From Lytechinus variegatus (taxonomy: Eukaryota > Echinodermata > Echinoidea > Temnopleuroida > Toxopneustidae): a stretch of 64,000 nt of DNA. Numbering within the stretch: the stretch's first letter is position 1; the number at the start of each line of letters is the position of its first letter. Below the pieces are notes generated by a model, which did not search any database, was not told the origin of the DNA, and saw nothing but the letters and a program-made list of their open reading frames with translations. A program made the translations under genes and the position numbers. Where the stretch lies: the NCBI RefSeq assembly GCF_018143015.1, contig NC_054755.1, forward strand, positions 12,378,124-12,442,123. Reading direction: 5' to 3'. Shown here in pieces: positions 13,686-25,000 of this stretch.

Positions 13686-14031
13686 CACTGTTAGAAAAAA
13701 TAAAAGAAGTTCCTGCAGCAGAGTCTCGAGAACACCTGTAATCTTACCGAATTGCGTAATCTTACAGGAAATTGGTATTTGATGTATGGAATCTTACAAA
13801 TTTCCTTGAATAAAACACCCTTTTCCCCTTTTTAAACAGACCTGTTCTGTTAAATTGCAGACAAATTCTTGTTTTATGAATTTACAGAATTATTCTGTTA
13901 TTGCTTTCTACAAAATCTTCTGTTTATTTTCTGTAAAATCACGGGTTTTTTGTAAGATTACGCAATTCGGTAAGATTACAGGTGTTCTCGAGACTCTGCT
14001 GCAGGAACTTCTTTTATTTTTTCTAACAGTG
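13686..14031. mobile_element. 346-bp palindromic MITE with about 80-bp terminal inverted repeats
   Basis: Ends read CACTGTTAGAAAAAATAAAA and its complement, continuing inward through gaagttcctgcagcagagtc and the acacctgtaatcttaccg segment. It is flanked by TA on both sides. The paralogous site in unit 2 (near 21880) reads gcatcagTAgaatcgc with no element, an empty site. The TA target fits the Tc1/mariner superfamily. No coding capacity. Confidence 0.88.
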
Positions 14032-14093
14032 TAGAATCGCATTGATATCGCTATGAAGGACAGACGAATTTGACGAGTCTCCTTTCTATCGCT

Positions 14094-14238
14094 CTAAATC
14101 AGATCGGCAACATTCATAGGCATATTTTCTATCGTAGTATTGTAGAATTCCTCAATATCCTTCAAAATGATTTCATCTTCCCGTGTTACAAAGTTGATGG
14201 CAACACCTTTGCGACCGAAACGGCCTCCACGGCCAATC
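14094..14238 (-). CDS. eIF4A: eIF4A terminal exon, distal duplicated copy (alternative last exon or relic)
   Basis: A second 145-nt copy of the last exon lies about 7.85 kb further downstream, inside a tandem duplication. The frame is open, the phase is the same, the stop is TAG and the end is ...[11 protein letters not shown]. Its acceptor reads cccttcaag (AAG rather than CAG). By eye its tail is closer to the usual animal eIF4A ending than the proximal copy is. Most of the roughly 21 base differences from that copy change the protein, yet no stop or frameshift has arisen. It could be an alternative last exon, the ancestral one, or a young relic. Confidence 0.8.
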
Positions 14239-14723
14239 CTTGAAGGGAAGACAAAAAGAGAGCTATCTCCATTACTCTGAGCAATGATAATCAAAATACA
14301 TGCAATACAGCAGAACCTGCACAAATCAAATCAATTGAGACTATAGATATCTGTTCAACTTTGGCAAAAAAAAATTTATGGAAGTCTGACTTAAATAGAC
14401 ACTATACTGTGTTTAAAGTGATTGGTTAACATTGGTTTGCCTTTTAAAAAATCTGAGCTAGAAGGTCACACTTGTCACCTGTGTATGTGATATGTTACAA
14501 AAATGAAGCCCAGAAAAAATTGCGTTCGAAAATAGTTATTTAGTGCTTCAAAAATTGAAATAGAAAGTGACCGGAAAAACAATATCTTAATTTCATCCCA
14601 TACACTTATGTGTACTATTTAGGCGTCTATAAGACGCCTATTTACAAAATCGGGGTTTGCTTTGTAGTTTTAGCTTTTCATTGTCAATAATGTAAATTAT
14701 TGATAAAAGGGGTGATCCATGCA

Positions 14724-14883
14724 GGTGGGTGCTTCATAAAGCTGTTCGTATGAATTTACGCACGACTGGTGACCCTTTCTTGTGCTATGTGATATCCCTA
14801 TATCATCATGATAATAGATTTATGACCTAAGAACATGTTCCAGTCTTGCGTAACTTTACGAACAGCTTTATGAAACTCCCACC
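14724..14883. mobile_element. Short palindromic element, TTCATAAAGCTGTTCGTA ends
   Basis: Terminal inverted repeats of about 27 bp (ggtgggtgcttcataaagctg... and ...cagctttatgaaactcccacc) enclose a 160-bp unit at the junction between the two duplication units. A compact foldback (aggcgtct ata agacgcct) lies just left of it, near 14621. Confidence 0.6.
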
Positions 14884-15874
14884 TGGTTGAAATAAAAAGG
14901 AACAGATATTGACAAATCTACAAAGTTTTGACATTTTACGGAATGGCACTAATTTGGTGTACTAACAGTTCTAGGCATGTCTTCATTAATATTCAATGAG
15001 GAAACTGATGATCCCCACCTGTTCTTTATCTATGATTATGTTTATTCAAATGTTTTCCTCCAAGAAATGAAAATATTGGATTGACAACTGATTTAATGCA
15101 TTAGATAGTCATTGCAGCAACGTATTTCAGTAAGGGGGGGGGGGGGTTAGATCAAAGTCACATGCACGAAAATGTGAAATAAGACAAAAATAGTAACATA
15201 ATTTTTGTTTGTGTCGAAGTTGCAGGATTATGACCTATGGGATCCAGATGTCTGATCGATGCGACCATTAACCCATGTTTATGATGATTGTAAATATTTT
15301 ACTCTACGAAAAACATTCGATTTATCCCTTTTGAAAACAGAACAATAACATGGATATACATGTGAAAGGAGAAATGTTTCAAATAGGGTCTGTGTGCACA
15401 GACTAATACTCGGCGCGCTCTGGGGGCCTATGCATATTCACGACGCTTAATGAATATTCATCAGCGAGAATAGCCATCATTTTGGCCATTTTCTCCTTCT
15501 GCAAGTGAAATTCGGAAACAAGTGTGATAGTTTTTCACCACATTTGATGTGAAATATATTTCGAAATCCAATTTGCAATTTGTCAGCATTAAAGTAGGTC
15601 TTAATCATATTTTGTGAAGTATAAATTGAAACAGTAACCGTTATTTTTCTGAAATTATTTACGACTTCTATATATTGAAGTCTTATCTCTCCAATTAGCG
15701 TGGTCCGGTGGTAGTGGGTTTAACCCCTCTCAAGTATATGAATTCACATTGTGATAGTATCAAGTAATGATTAACTCGAACCCATTACCGGCTTTCGACC
15801 ACATTTTGGAGAAATTCTTGATTACTAAATATCGTTATACGAGATTCTTGGAAACTGGATCTCCCTCTGATCAG

Positions 15875-16444
15875 TTAAAAGTCAAGTCCACCTCAGAAAA
15901 ATGTTGATTTTTCTCTAAGAGAAAAATCGGACAAGCACAATGCTGAAAATTTCATCAAAATCAGAAGTAAAATAAGAAAGTCATGACATTTCATGGTGTC
16001 GCTTATTTTGAACTAAATAGTTATATGAACGAGCCAGTTACATCCAATTGAGAGAGTCGATGATGTCACTCAATCACTATTTCTTTTGTGTTTTAATGTT
16101 TGAATTATACAATATTTCAATTTTTACGAATTTGACGAATATGACCTCCTTGCCGTGTTCAGGGAGGAATGAAACTTCATTTCACATGACAATGACGAGA
16201 AAATAAAAATATTTCATGTAATAAAATACAAAAGAAATAGTGAGTGAGTGATGTCATCACGGTTCCTCATTTGCATACCGACCGAGATGTGCATATGACC
16301 GTTATGTGAAATGAAGCGAAACTTTAAAATGCCATAACTTTCTTATTTTACATCCGATTTTGATGAAATTTTCAGTGTTATGCTTGTTGAATTTTTCTCT
16401 TTTTATTCAAATCAAGTTTTTGTTGGGGTGGACTTGTCCTTTAA
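15875..16444. mobile_element. Palindromic MITE, TTAA...AAGTCCACC family
   Basis: Begins TTAAAAGTCAAGTCCACC and ends GGTGGACTTGTCCTTTAA. The two halves fold back on each other (for example ttcatcaaaatcagaagtaa and ttacatccgattttgatgaa). TTAA at both ends. Same family at 31681-32293 and 49529-50114. Confidence 0.8.
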
Positions 16445-16622
16445 TCAATGTAGGGGTAGTGCTTTATATACGTGCTGGTGCGGTTACAAATACCCGAATC
16501 ACATTTTAATCATGATACATTTACCATTCTGAACCGTAGAAGCCATGGTAGAAGCTAAGATGAATGTACGTTTCAGCCTGAAAATTGTGGACCAAGGTAC
16601 ACTCTCTTTTTTCCCCTTAACT

Positions 16623-17107
16623 TTAAAGGGGAAGTTCATCCTTACAAGTTTGTGTTTTTTGGAAAAATAGCAGGAAAATAATATCGAATATTGGTGCATG
16701 CGGTTTGAGAAAAATCCATCAAGGTTTTAAAGCAGTTAATATATGAGAATTTTTTTTATTTGTGACATATACAGGCAGCTTATATCGTGTAGACAAGTAA
16801 AGAAACAAAAAAGAAACGATCAAATGAAATTTTATTTTCTAAAAAAAAAATATGGTTTTTACTTTTTAAAGTACCTCCAGTATATCAGCAGACTATTGTT
16901 TTACACCTGCTCTTAACACACTGTTTTTTAAGTCTTCATGAACAATCAGAAAAATTGAATTTATCAATAAACGGGTCATAGGACGTCACAAATCTAAAAC
17001 TTAAAATGCTAATACTTTCGCAATCTTTGATGAGTTTCCCTAAAACCTGTGTTTCATTTATTTCTGGTTTATTCAAAACTTTTTCCCAGGTTGAACTTCT
17101 CCTTTAA
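16623..17107. mobile_element. MITE, TTTAAAGGGGAAGTTCATCC family (unit 2)
   Basis: Left tttaaaggggaagttcatcc, right ggttgaacttctcctttaa. Same position as 7992-8430 in the other unit. Confidence 0.72.
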
Positions 17108-17254
17108 GGGACTAAGGACTTAAAAGCGGCTAATCTACCAAATGTACGATTTCTTGAATGAAGATTTGTAACTGGCAATAAGTACGTACATGTATCATTA
17201 AGGCTGACAACGGTAACGCTACATGACATATCCAAATAAATATCGTACCACTGG

Positions 17255-17545
17255 CGGATCCATGGGGGCACGTACAGCTGGCCCGTACGTGCCACCCCCC
17301 CTTAAAATTTTCAGAGGCACAATTAAAATTTGTAATGTAAGAATGCCGTTAAAACAGAAGTGTGTGCCCCCCCCCCCCCCTTAGAAAGCGAAGACCTTTT
17401 TTTTCCTTTTGCTTGCCATATGTTTTCGTGGACAAAATACCCTAATTTTTAGTTCCCCCCCCTCCTTTTCGTGCTTGTCAAATTTTTCCTCGGGAAAATG
17501 TGCCCCCCGCTTTCGAAAAATCCAGAATCCGCCCCTGTATCAGAT
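17255..17545. repeat. Dispersed C-run repeat
   Basis: ctggcggatccatgggggc, ccccccttaaaattttcag, then cttgtcaaatttttcctcgg and tttcgaaaaatccagaatcc. Matches, inverted, the block at 47345-47565. Confidence 0.55.
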
Positions 17546-17784
17546 ACATGGTGAGCATTTCACAAAACATTGGCACATGTTATAAGCTATTGAAATCCTG
17601 GCATCTGATTGGCTCAGAATAAATCAGGGAAGATAAATGATTTGCTTCACACTCATATCCCGGCTCTTTTCGGTTTACATCCTTTGCTTCTTTTACCCTC
17701 ACTTATACATGTACTCTGCGCTCAGTCACTCTCCCCAACCGAGTATGGAAGCAGGAGACCGTCAAAAACACGGATATACGTCGT

Positions 17785-18155
17785 GTCGTAATTCAATTTA
17801 ACACGACGTAAATAATTACGTCATGTAGCAAGGAGCAATTCGAATTACTACACGACGTAAATAATTACGTAGTGTAGTAATTCGAATTACTACACGACGC
17901 AATTCCGAATTACTGCCCAACGATTTAATGTCATGACGTTAAATGAATTAGTGTCGCTACATCAAATAATTAAGGTCGTGTAGTAATTCGAATTACTGCA
18001 CGACGTAAATAATTACGTAGTGTAGTGATTCGAATTACGAAACTACCTAAAGAATTACGTCGTGTAGTAAATAATTACTACACGACGTAATTCCGAATTA
18101 CTGCTCAACAATTTAACGTCATGACGTTAAATGAATTAGTGTAGTGACGTTAAAT
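17785..18155. repeat. Minisatellite, CACGACGTAAATAATTACG units
   Basis: Alternating acacgacgtaaataattacg and gtgtagtaattcgaattac words, both nearly self-complementary. Two copies of aatttaacgtcatgacgtta also occur. Lies in unit 2 only. Confidence 0.82.
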
Positions 18156-19015
18156 CGACCAATGAGACCGTTCGTTATATGAGCGCAATGCGAAGAGCTG
18201 AGACTACAGAGTATTGTACAGGAACGTACAGGCAGGAAGAAGTTGGATGTTCGATATTCAAACGCCTGTGAAGCTGGACCAATATTCGCCTATAGTATTC
18301 AAATATTCAGGGGTTTTGAAAGCTTTTTACAGGTACAGCACGTCTCGGGCAACCATAACACTGGCTTGCCCGGGGGCTTGCCCAAGTACGAGGACATTTA
18401 GGGGACACTGAACGTCAGTGAATAAAAGGGCAAGATCTTTTTTCGAGGGGCCCCCAGGGATACCCCGACGGCCTAGCCGGGGTAACACGTATCCTAACTT
18501 GTAGAACTTGACTCGGTTAAAAAAGGTTATGGTATTCTAAAGATATGCATAATTCCGGTGAAACAATTCGAGGCATGTCTTCGGGAATATTCATTGAGCA
18601 AACTGACGATGTCATATCCCCACTTGTTCTTTTGTATTTTATTCTATGAAATTAGATTTATTCCAATTCTTTCCTTCAAAAACCAAAAAAATATTGGAAT
18701 AACTGATTTCATGCATTATAGATATTCATTTCATAAGGGAGACATTTCATTCACATGGGGATGGAAAAATGTACAATCATGATTTCATGTAATAACATAA
18801 GAAAAAAGGGAAGTGGGGATGCGACATCAAATCTTAATGAAATTTTCAGCATCCCTTTAATACTTTTTTTGTCAAAATTTTCCCCAGACATAAATGACCA
18901 TTATTGTGAATTAAGACCTCTTTTCCTGTACAAAATGCCCCCTCCCCCTTTGGAAAATCCTGGATCTGCTTTTAGATTCTAAAATTTTTCAACTTTGACA
19001 CGACTGACATAAAAA
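18156..19015. other. No gene seen; diverged MITE half at about 18530-18880
   Basis: 18530-18880 carries family words (ggcatgtcttcgggaatatt, gagcaaactgacgatgtcat). The preceding 370 bases are unremarkable apart from a small hairpin, gcccgggggcttgccc. Confidence 0.5.
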
Positions 19016-19140
19016 CACTAGGAAGCTACAGAAGTAAATTACATCAACTAATTTATAGCATTTACTGGGATTGTACATACTCTATATTGTGCACCATAGC
19101 ATATTCAAGTATCCGATTGTTGGCAAATATGATGAAATTT

Positions 19141-19744
19141 AGTCTAGGGCAATCCAACCCAAATGAAACCTTGTTTTTATAAGAAAAAGAAAAATCAGAC
19201 AAGTTGATAGGTGAAAGTTTGAACAATATTGGACAAATAACAAGAAAGTTATGAATTTTTAAAAGTTGTATATATTGGTAATCACTATACCCATGGAGAC
19301 TTCTAATTGGCCGCTTATGTGATGTCATAGTGATGTAAGGCAAGGACTACTCATCCATGTACTCCAATACATATTATGGCTAAAATGTCATTTTGCCCAA
19401 AAGTTTTATTTCAAATTATATTTTTCTTTCATGAGGACATAAAACAATATACTACATGTGTTATATTTAGATTACTACCCCAGGGGAATGGGTACTTAGG
19501 AGAAAACCACAAATCCCTGAAAATAAAGTACATGGCCTATGGGAAAGTTGTCCTTGCCCCTTGTCATAATTTACTTGCTCAGTTGCCAATTTGAAATCTA
19601 CATGGTATTAGTGATCTCAATTTTAAAGCAGCTATAACTTTCTTATTGCTTGTCCAATTTCTTTCAAACTTTCACCATTCTGTTTAATTAATTTTTCTCC
19701 TTCCCAACACAACATTCTATAGCCAAGGCTGGATTCCCCTTTAA
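19141..19744. mobile_element. Palindromic MITE, unit 2 only
   Basis: Diverged relative of the element at 12764-13353: ctagggcaatccaaccc at the left, ggctggattcccctttaa at the right, and gtccaatttctttcaaactt inside. Unit 1 has an uninterrupted site near 11355-11375 (gatgaaattaattaatatg). Confidence 0.65.
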
Positions 19745-19865
19745 TATATTGTCATTGATCATGAACTGTAAATTAATACATGGCAAAAAAAATCAACGGG
19801 TAGGTACCAAGCACATCCAAGGTTCAAGGAAAAAAATGTCCATCTGATATGTGGAGGGCACTGAA

Positions 19866-20155
19866 GGAGGTACTCCAGCCCAAGATCAAGTTGATTTCAA
19901 TAAACATTAATTCATTTCAGTCGACTGTCCTTTCAAGTCTTTTTTTCTAAATCGATTGTTCTTATTCCCAGCTTCACAAGTCATCTATTCTTTTCATTTT
20001 AAGTCAAAGTTGTTTAAATTCCAACTGATTAAAATTAAGGAATGTCTACTGCGTATGAAGTTTTGACTTGCGTGTATCTTTTCTTTTTTAAATCCCATTT
20101 CTATGAAATGCTCAAGTTTTCATTCAAATCAGTTTGATCTCGGAGTAGTGTACCC
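19866..20155. mobile_element. Palindromic element, GGAGGTACTCCAGCCCAAGATC ends (unit 2 only)
   Basis: aaggaggtactccagcccaa, caagttgatttcaat at the left; aaatcagtttgatctcgg and agtgtaccccc at the right. No counterpart at the matching place in unit 1. Confidence 0.55.
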
Positions 20156-21945
20156 CCCTGTATGACTGAAATCATTACCCTCCCAGATACCAAACAGTCA
20201 ATATATTTTGATAAATAGTAAACAGACATATCAAAACATGAATGTGTGTCATGGCAAAAATTCAGCAAAACGGTTATTTACTTTTGCAATTCACTGCATT
20301 GCACATTACAATTACATGTAGGTGTGAATTCCATTTAGTCATTGCTCAGATTTGTGCTATTGCCCCACAGAGCAAAGCATGCAAGCTTACAACCACTGAT
20401 TATAGCATGCCATTAAACTGACAAGGATTATTTTAATGACCAACGGCATGGACAGCTCTTATTGTCCAGGACCCTCATTTCATGAGTCGTATCGGAAGTT
20501 ACAACAGAAGTGGCCAAAATGATGACATTTCATTGGCACCAACTGCTTTCAGTGGCATCTGTTGTTGATCCAATATTGCTCATGAAAGGGGCGCTCTGAT
20601 TCCAAGAGAAGTGCAAGCTTTCCAGCAGACATCATTGGCGGGTAATACATGGCTAATCATCTTTCGTAAATTGTGTTTTGTACGCACCAAAACTTGATTT
20701 TAATGACTGCGGATGTGAGAGGTTCATCAAACAAAAAATTTGTAGTCATATTTTGCAGTAAATTTCACTGACAAATATCAATCAAATAAATAAATCCACT
20801 AGAAAATGCATGAAAAAAGGAACAGAAAGGGAAAATTACTCAGAAAAATGTAGAAAATGATAATCTAACATGTATCTTGTGGAAAATCATACAAGCACAA
20901 AGGCATTTCAAGGTGTTTGATTAGTGTTCAGACTACAGAGGTTAAGTAAAATGTCAGATATCTAGCAAGCACACAGAATGGTTTTCAGCAATTAAAAACT
21001 CATGAACCATTCTTTGTACCACTGAATAGCCAAAAAGGAAAATACTTGACTGCTCACAGAGCACTTAACGACGATAGAAAAACAAAATCAAGAAGAAATG
21101 CCATCAATGCTTTCCTGCGATATTTGAAGCATTTGAAGAACCCACTACATGTCAGAAAGAAATGAACTACAAAGCTAAATAACAAATAACAAAATTCATG
21201 AGAACAATGCTTGAATGCATGCAACAGATGGAACATCATAAATGGGAAAGGGTACCGTTCTTTTGCAAGATGACATATATATTCTACACGCCGACACTCA
21301 GACATCTTCATATTTATATCACAGCAGCACATAGAGTTGAGTCCAGAATTTGACTTGCGGATAACCATAATTGCTTTAGCAATAAATACACAATGCACCC
21401 CAATAACAGAACATAAAACCCCCCACCCAGTGACCCCTTAGACTACAAAACCCCTTACGTTTAAAATTACGATATATTTTCTCTACAACAGAATGTAAAT
21501 AAAGAAATATCTTGCTTAAAACGACTTATCAAATTGTAATATCATTCACATTTCACATGAGCACAAAGATATATATATGATTTCACTATAATAATCTACA
21601 CAAACAAACGTATTTATCTGGGGGGTCACCAGGGGTGACCCCCAAGATGCAAGGGTTATAACCCTTGACCGAGTCTTTCTCGTCCTTTGTCTCCAACACA
21701 AATATCAAAAAAGAATTGAAAGAGATATAAATCTCTTTCCAAGATACGTTGAGGAATGCTGTTCAGTTAGTCAGTTTTTTCACATTTCCAAGATATCCGT
21801 CAAAAAAGTTTGATAAAAGGGTATTCCAATATCAGAACATCGCTAGTATCGCATCATCATCATCACTGTCATCAGTCGCATCAGTAGAATCGCATTGATA
21901 TCGCTATGAAGAACAAACAAATTTGACGGGTCTCCTCTCTATCCT
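20156..21945. other. Probable 3' UTR and flank of the proximal eIF4A terminal exon
   Basis: The duplicated part (20850-21945) is shared with unit 1, while 20160-20850 is private to this unit. A hairpin, ggggtcacc agg ggtgacccc, at about 21622-21643 is also private. Confidence 0.45.
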
Positions 21946-22090
21946 CTAAATCAGATCGGCAACATTGCTAGGCATCTCATCTACCTGAGTATTGTAGAAT
22001 TGCTGAATATCCTTAAGATTGCGTTCATCTTCTGTTGGAACAAAGTTGATGGCCACACCTTTGCGACCGAAACGGCCTCCACGGCCAATC
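21946..22090 (-). CDS. eIF4A: eIF4A terminal exon, proximal copy
   Basis: The 145-nt exon has acceptor ctccccttcag and stop TAG at 21948-21946. It begins [17 protein letters not shown] and ends ...[11 protein letters not shown]. It completes motif VI with exon 8. It differs from the distal copy at 11 of 47 residues, all in the C-terminal 30. It is taken as the default last exon because it is nearer and has a CAG acceptor. Confidence 0.92.
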
Positions 22091-25000
22091 CTGAAGGGGA
22101 GAAAAAAAGGAGCAATCCCCATTAGTCTAAGCCATGACAAGCCAACAATAGAACCTGCACAAATCAAATCTATTGAGACTAAAGAAATCTGTTCAAACTT
22201 GACAAAATTTGATTTATGTAAGGCTGACTTAAGCATACACAACCATGTACCATGACCTTATGGGGCCTGTTGCAGAAAGAGTTGCATTGTAACGCAAGTA
22301 AAAATATCAAGAGCAAGTCCCGAATACGGGTGATTCATTGACTGAAAATCAAGTTGCGCAAGACTTTCTGATCGCAACTCTTTCTGCAACGGCCCCCCCC
22401 CCCCCATATTAGTGCGGTTTCCTCCAGGGATTTCCAAATACTTTTCCCCAAACTTTACATTCACAGTTTCTGTTCATTTCCAGAAATTATAGCACTGCAA
22501 ATTGAGATGAGCTCCATGATCATGATACTTATCTCACCCACATGCAGAGCCAGGGATATTACTCTACCTTCCTACGACAACCTTCAATGTCATTGTAATG
22601 CTTGAGAAGCACTACTACAGTGCAGGTGCTTTTGAGAAAGGAGCAGACATGCTTCAAGATAAATGAAAAAAAAAAAAAAAACACCTATACTTTCAATTTA
22701 AATATTTTGAATGGTTAATGATAAATGCTTCTTACATATGGTCATATCTGAATGAAGAATAACTCTACAGCAATTTTCTTAATGTTAAATTCCTTTTCCA
22801 TTTTCAATGGAATTTCATTATTTCTTCAATAGTTCAGAGTGGACAATACATAACCCACATTAAACATGAACCCACAGATTTAATCGTACAATTCACCAGG
22901 GCCAGGTCAAAACATTGAACCACTATGGCCCGAATTCACAAAGGTGGTTTCTAAAACCCACGGTTGAGTCCATGGTTTATGTAGATTTCCTGTATAAATT
23001 ACCCTTAATTTAGCGCGTATGTAAGAAATGTCCAATGCTAATGAGCGCTTTTGTCACAGTGCGCCAAATCGACGCCTGTTACCATGGTTAAATACGCTAT
23101 TTTATTCATGAGTCCACTCTTCAAACAGTGGACTCGTGAATAAAAAAGCGTATCTAACCATGGTAACAGGCGTCAATTTGGCGCACTGTGACAAAACCGC
23201 GCATTAGCATTGGACATTTTCTTACATACGCGCTAAATTAAGGGTAATTTATACAGGAAATCTGCATAAACCATGGACTCAACCGTGGGTTTTCAAAACC
23301 ACCTTTGTGAATTCGGGCCTATAAGTGCAGGTGATTTTGTTCAATTCTGTGAATATATATTTTCTGTTACCAGTACTAGGGATTATCCTTAACACATTGT
23401 TTCATGAAAGGGCATTATGTATCCATTATTGAAATGCGCATTGCAGGAGATACATTATCTTCAGAGTTTAGCGCTCCTTCAGTTAACCCTAACAAAGCCA
23501 GGTTATTTGGGGTTAAAAGTGTAATTACGGAACTGACCTGTGGATGTAGTTTTCCCTGTTGGTAGGGAGGTCATAGTTGATAACAAGTGAAACTTGCTGG
23601 ACGTCGATTCCACGAGCCAGCAGGTCAGTGCAGATGAGCACACGGCTAGAGCCTGTGCGGAACTCCTTCATGATTCTGTCTCGCTCCTTCTGGTCCATGT
23701 CTCCGTGCTGAGGAAATAAGGTACGATTCATCAAGAAAAGCTCCTTTGGTTGGTAAAATGTTTTTATATATGGCATATCATAAGTGACGCCAGGGTCAGT
23801 TTACATCGGGATGACCGTCTCTATGTCAATTTGACCCCCCTTCAGATTTCGACTGCTGATTGTGCGATAGCCGCAAAAAATTTGCATGCGCGTACAGCCG
23901 GATGTAAACTTTAAGACTGTATAGTATAATTTTCAAAAAATTGATTTACATAATGTAATTAATAACGCAAATAAGCGTATGAAACATGCCCTAAATTTGT
24001 TTTTTGTGTATGTTTTTGCCTTTAACTTACTTCATATAGCTCATAGACTGGTATTTTCGTGCAAGTATCAATTTTTACATTTCAAACAAATATCTACCAA
24101 AAAAAAAAATAATAATAATTTATGTATATTCATTGCTTTTCAAATTCCCTGCATTTCTTTATTTTTCAAACCTTTGTTTTTTATTTTTTTCTGATGAACT
24201 GTGTCAGGGACCCTTTAGCGATCATAAATAGAATAAGATGAATGCATTGAAACCAACATAAGTAAATACAATCATACATTTATGATTTTTGGTTGAAAAA
24301 CATAATTTACATCGACTTCATTAACGTTTTAGAGCAATTTTGGTTGACAGAACACCCACCCCCCCCGTTAAATAAAGGTTAAATGTAACACCAGCTTCCT
24401 TTCAAATTCTAAGTTATGCATATGAGCCCCCTTCTTTCTATTTTCAATATATAAATTGAATTTTTTATTCCAATCCACATAAAGATGGCGCTAACAGGTA
24501 TAAATTTTGATAATAAAAATTACATCATAAAATTACATGATCAAAAAAAGGAATTTGGCTGCAGTGTAAAAATCCTAGAGGGTTAGTCTGGACAGCTAGT
24601 ATATCATTGCGTTTTTAGAACAAAATGTCCCTTGCATGGTTTAACTCCCCAGTAATGGTCACAAGTGACTCTGGGAAATACAAGGAATATGCAAGGGAAG
24701 GTCCGCGCCAGATGTCACTGCTCCTAGTGGAGGAGTGACAAAAGGGGTCCTAGTTGCTCTCCAATGTCGTGGCAGAGGACCATACATCATTGCAAGTGTC
24801 GCAAGGACTCAGCTCCTTAAAACCACTATGACAGAACCAAGTGGAGGACTTGGGTGTCAACATTGGGTTACTGTAATTTGCAACTTTATCTTAGACTGAA
24901 AATACATCCAATATCATATATTTGTATAAAACAAAAGACAATTGTTCAATGCAGAGAGATAATTAAAGCAGCTTGTCTCATGAGATACTTCGACATTTCA

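Larger units (their letters stand above)
6200..14400. repeat. Tandem segmental duplication, unit 1
   Basis: Long stretches match unit 2 in the same order and orientation. Examples: around 7386 (atgcatattca, Cgagaatagccatc) against 15428; 7660 (cgtggtccggtggta) against 15700; 9280 against 17585; 11245 (agctacagaagta) against 19022; 11520 against 20880; the terminal exon 14094 against 21946. Offset is 7.8-8.3 kb depending on later insertions. The matching part certainly begins by about 7150. Further left (6200-6400) the similarity could be a shared mobile element only. Confidence 0.85.
14930..22240. repeat. Tandem segmental duplication, unit 2
   Basis: This is the partner of the block at about 6.2-14.4 kb. 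It ends about 150 bases upstream of the proximal terminal exon, where both copies share a stretch of intron 8 (caaatcaaatc, gagacta, ctgttcaa). Private insertions include 15875-16444, 19141-19744 and about 1 kb at 19840-20850. Confidence 0.85.

Noticed and set aside
14094..14238. Processed pseudogene of eIF4A
   Set aside because: Only one exon is present, flanked by its own intronic acceptor sequence and co-duplicated flanks; a segmental duplication explains it.
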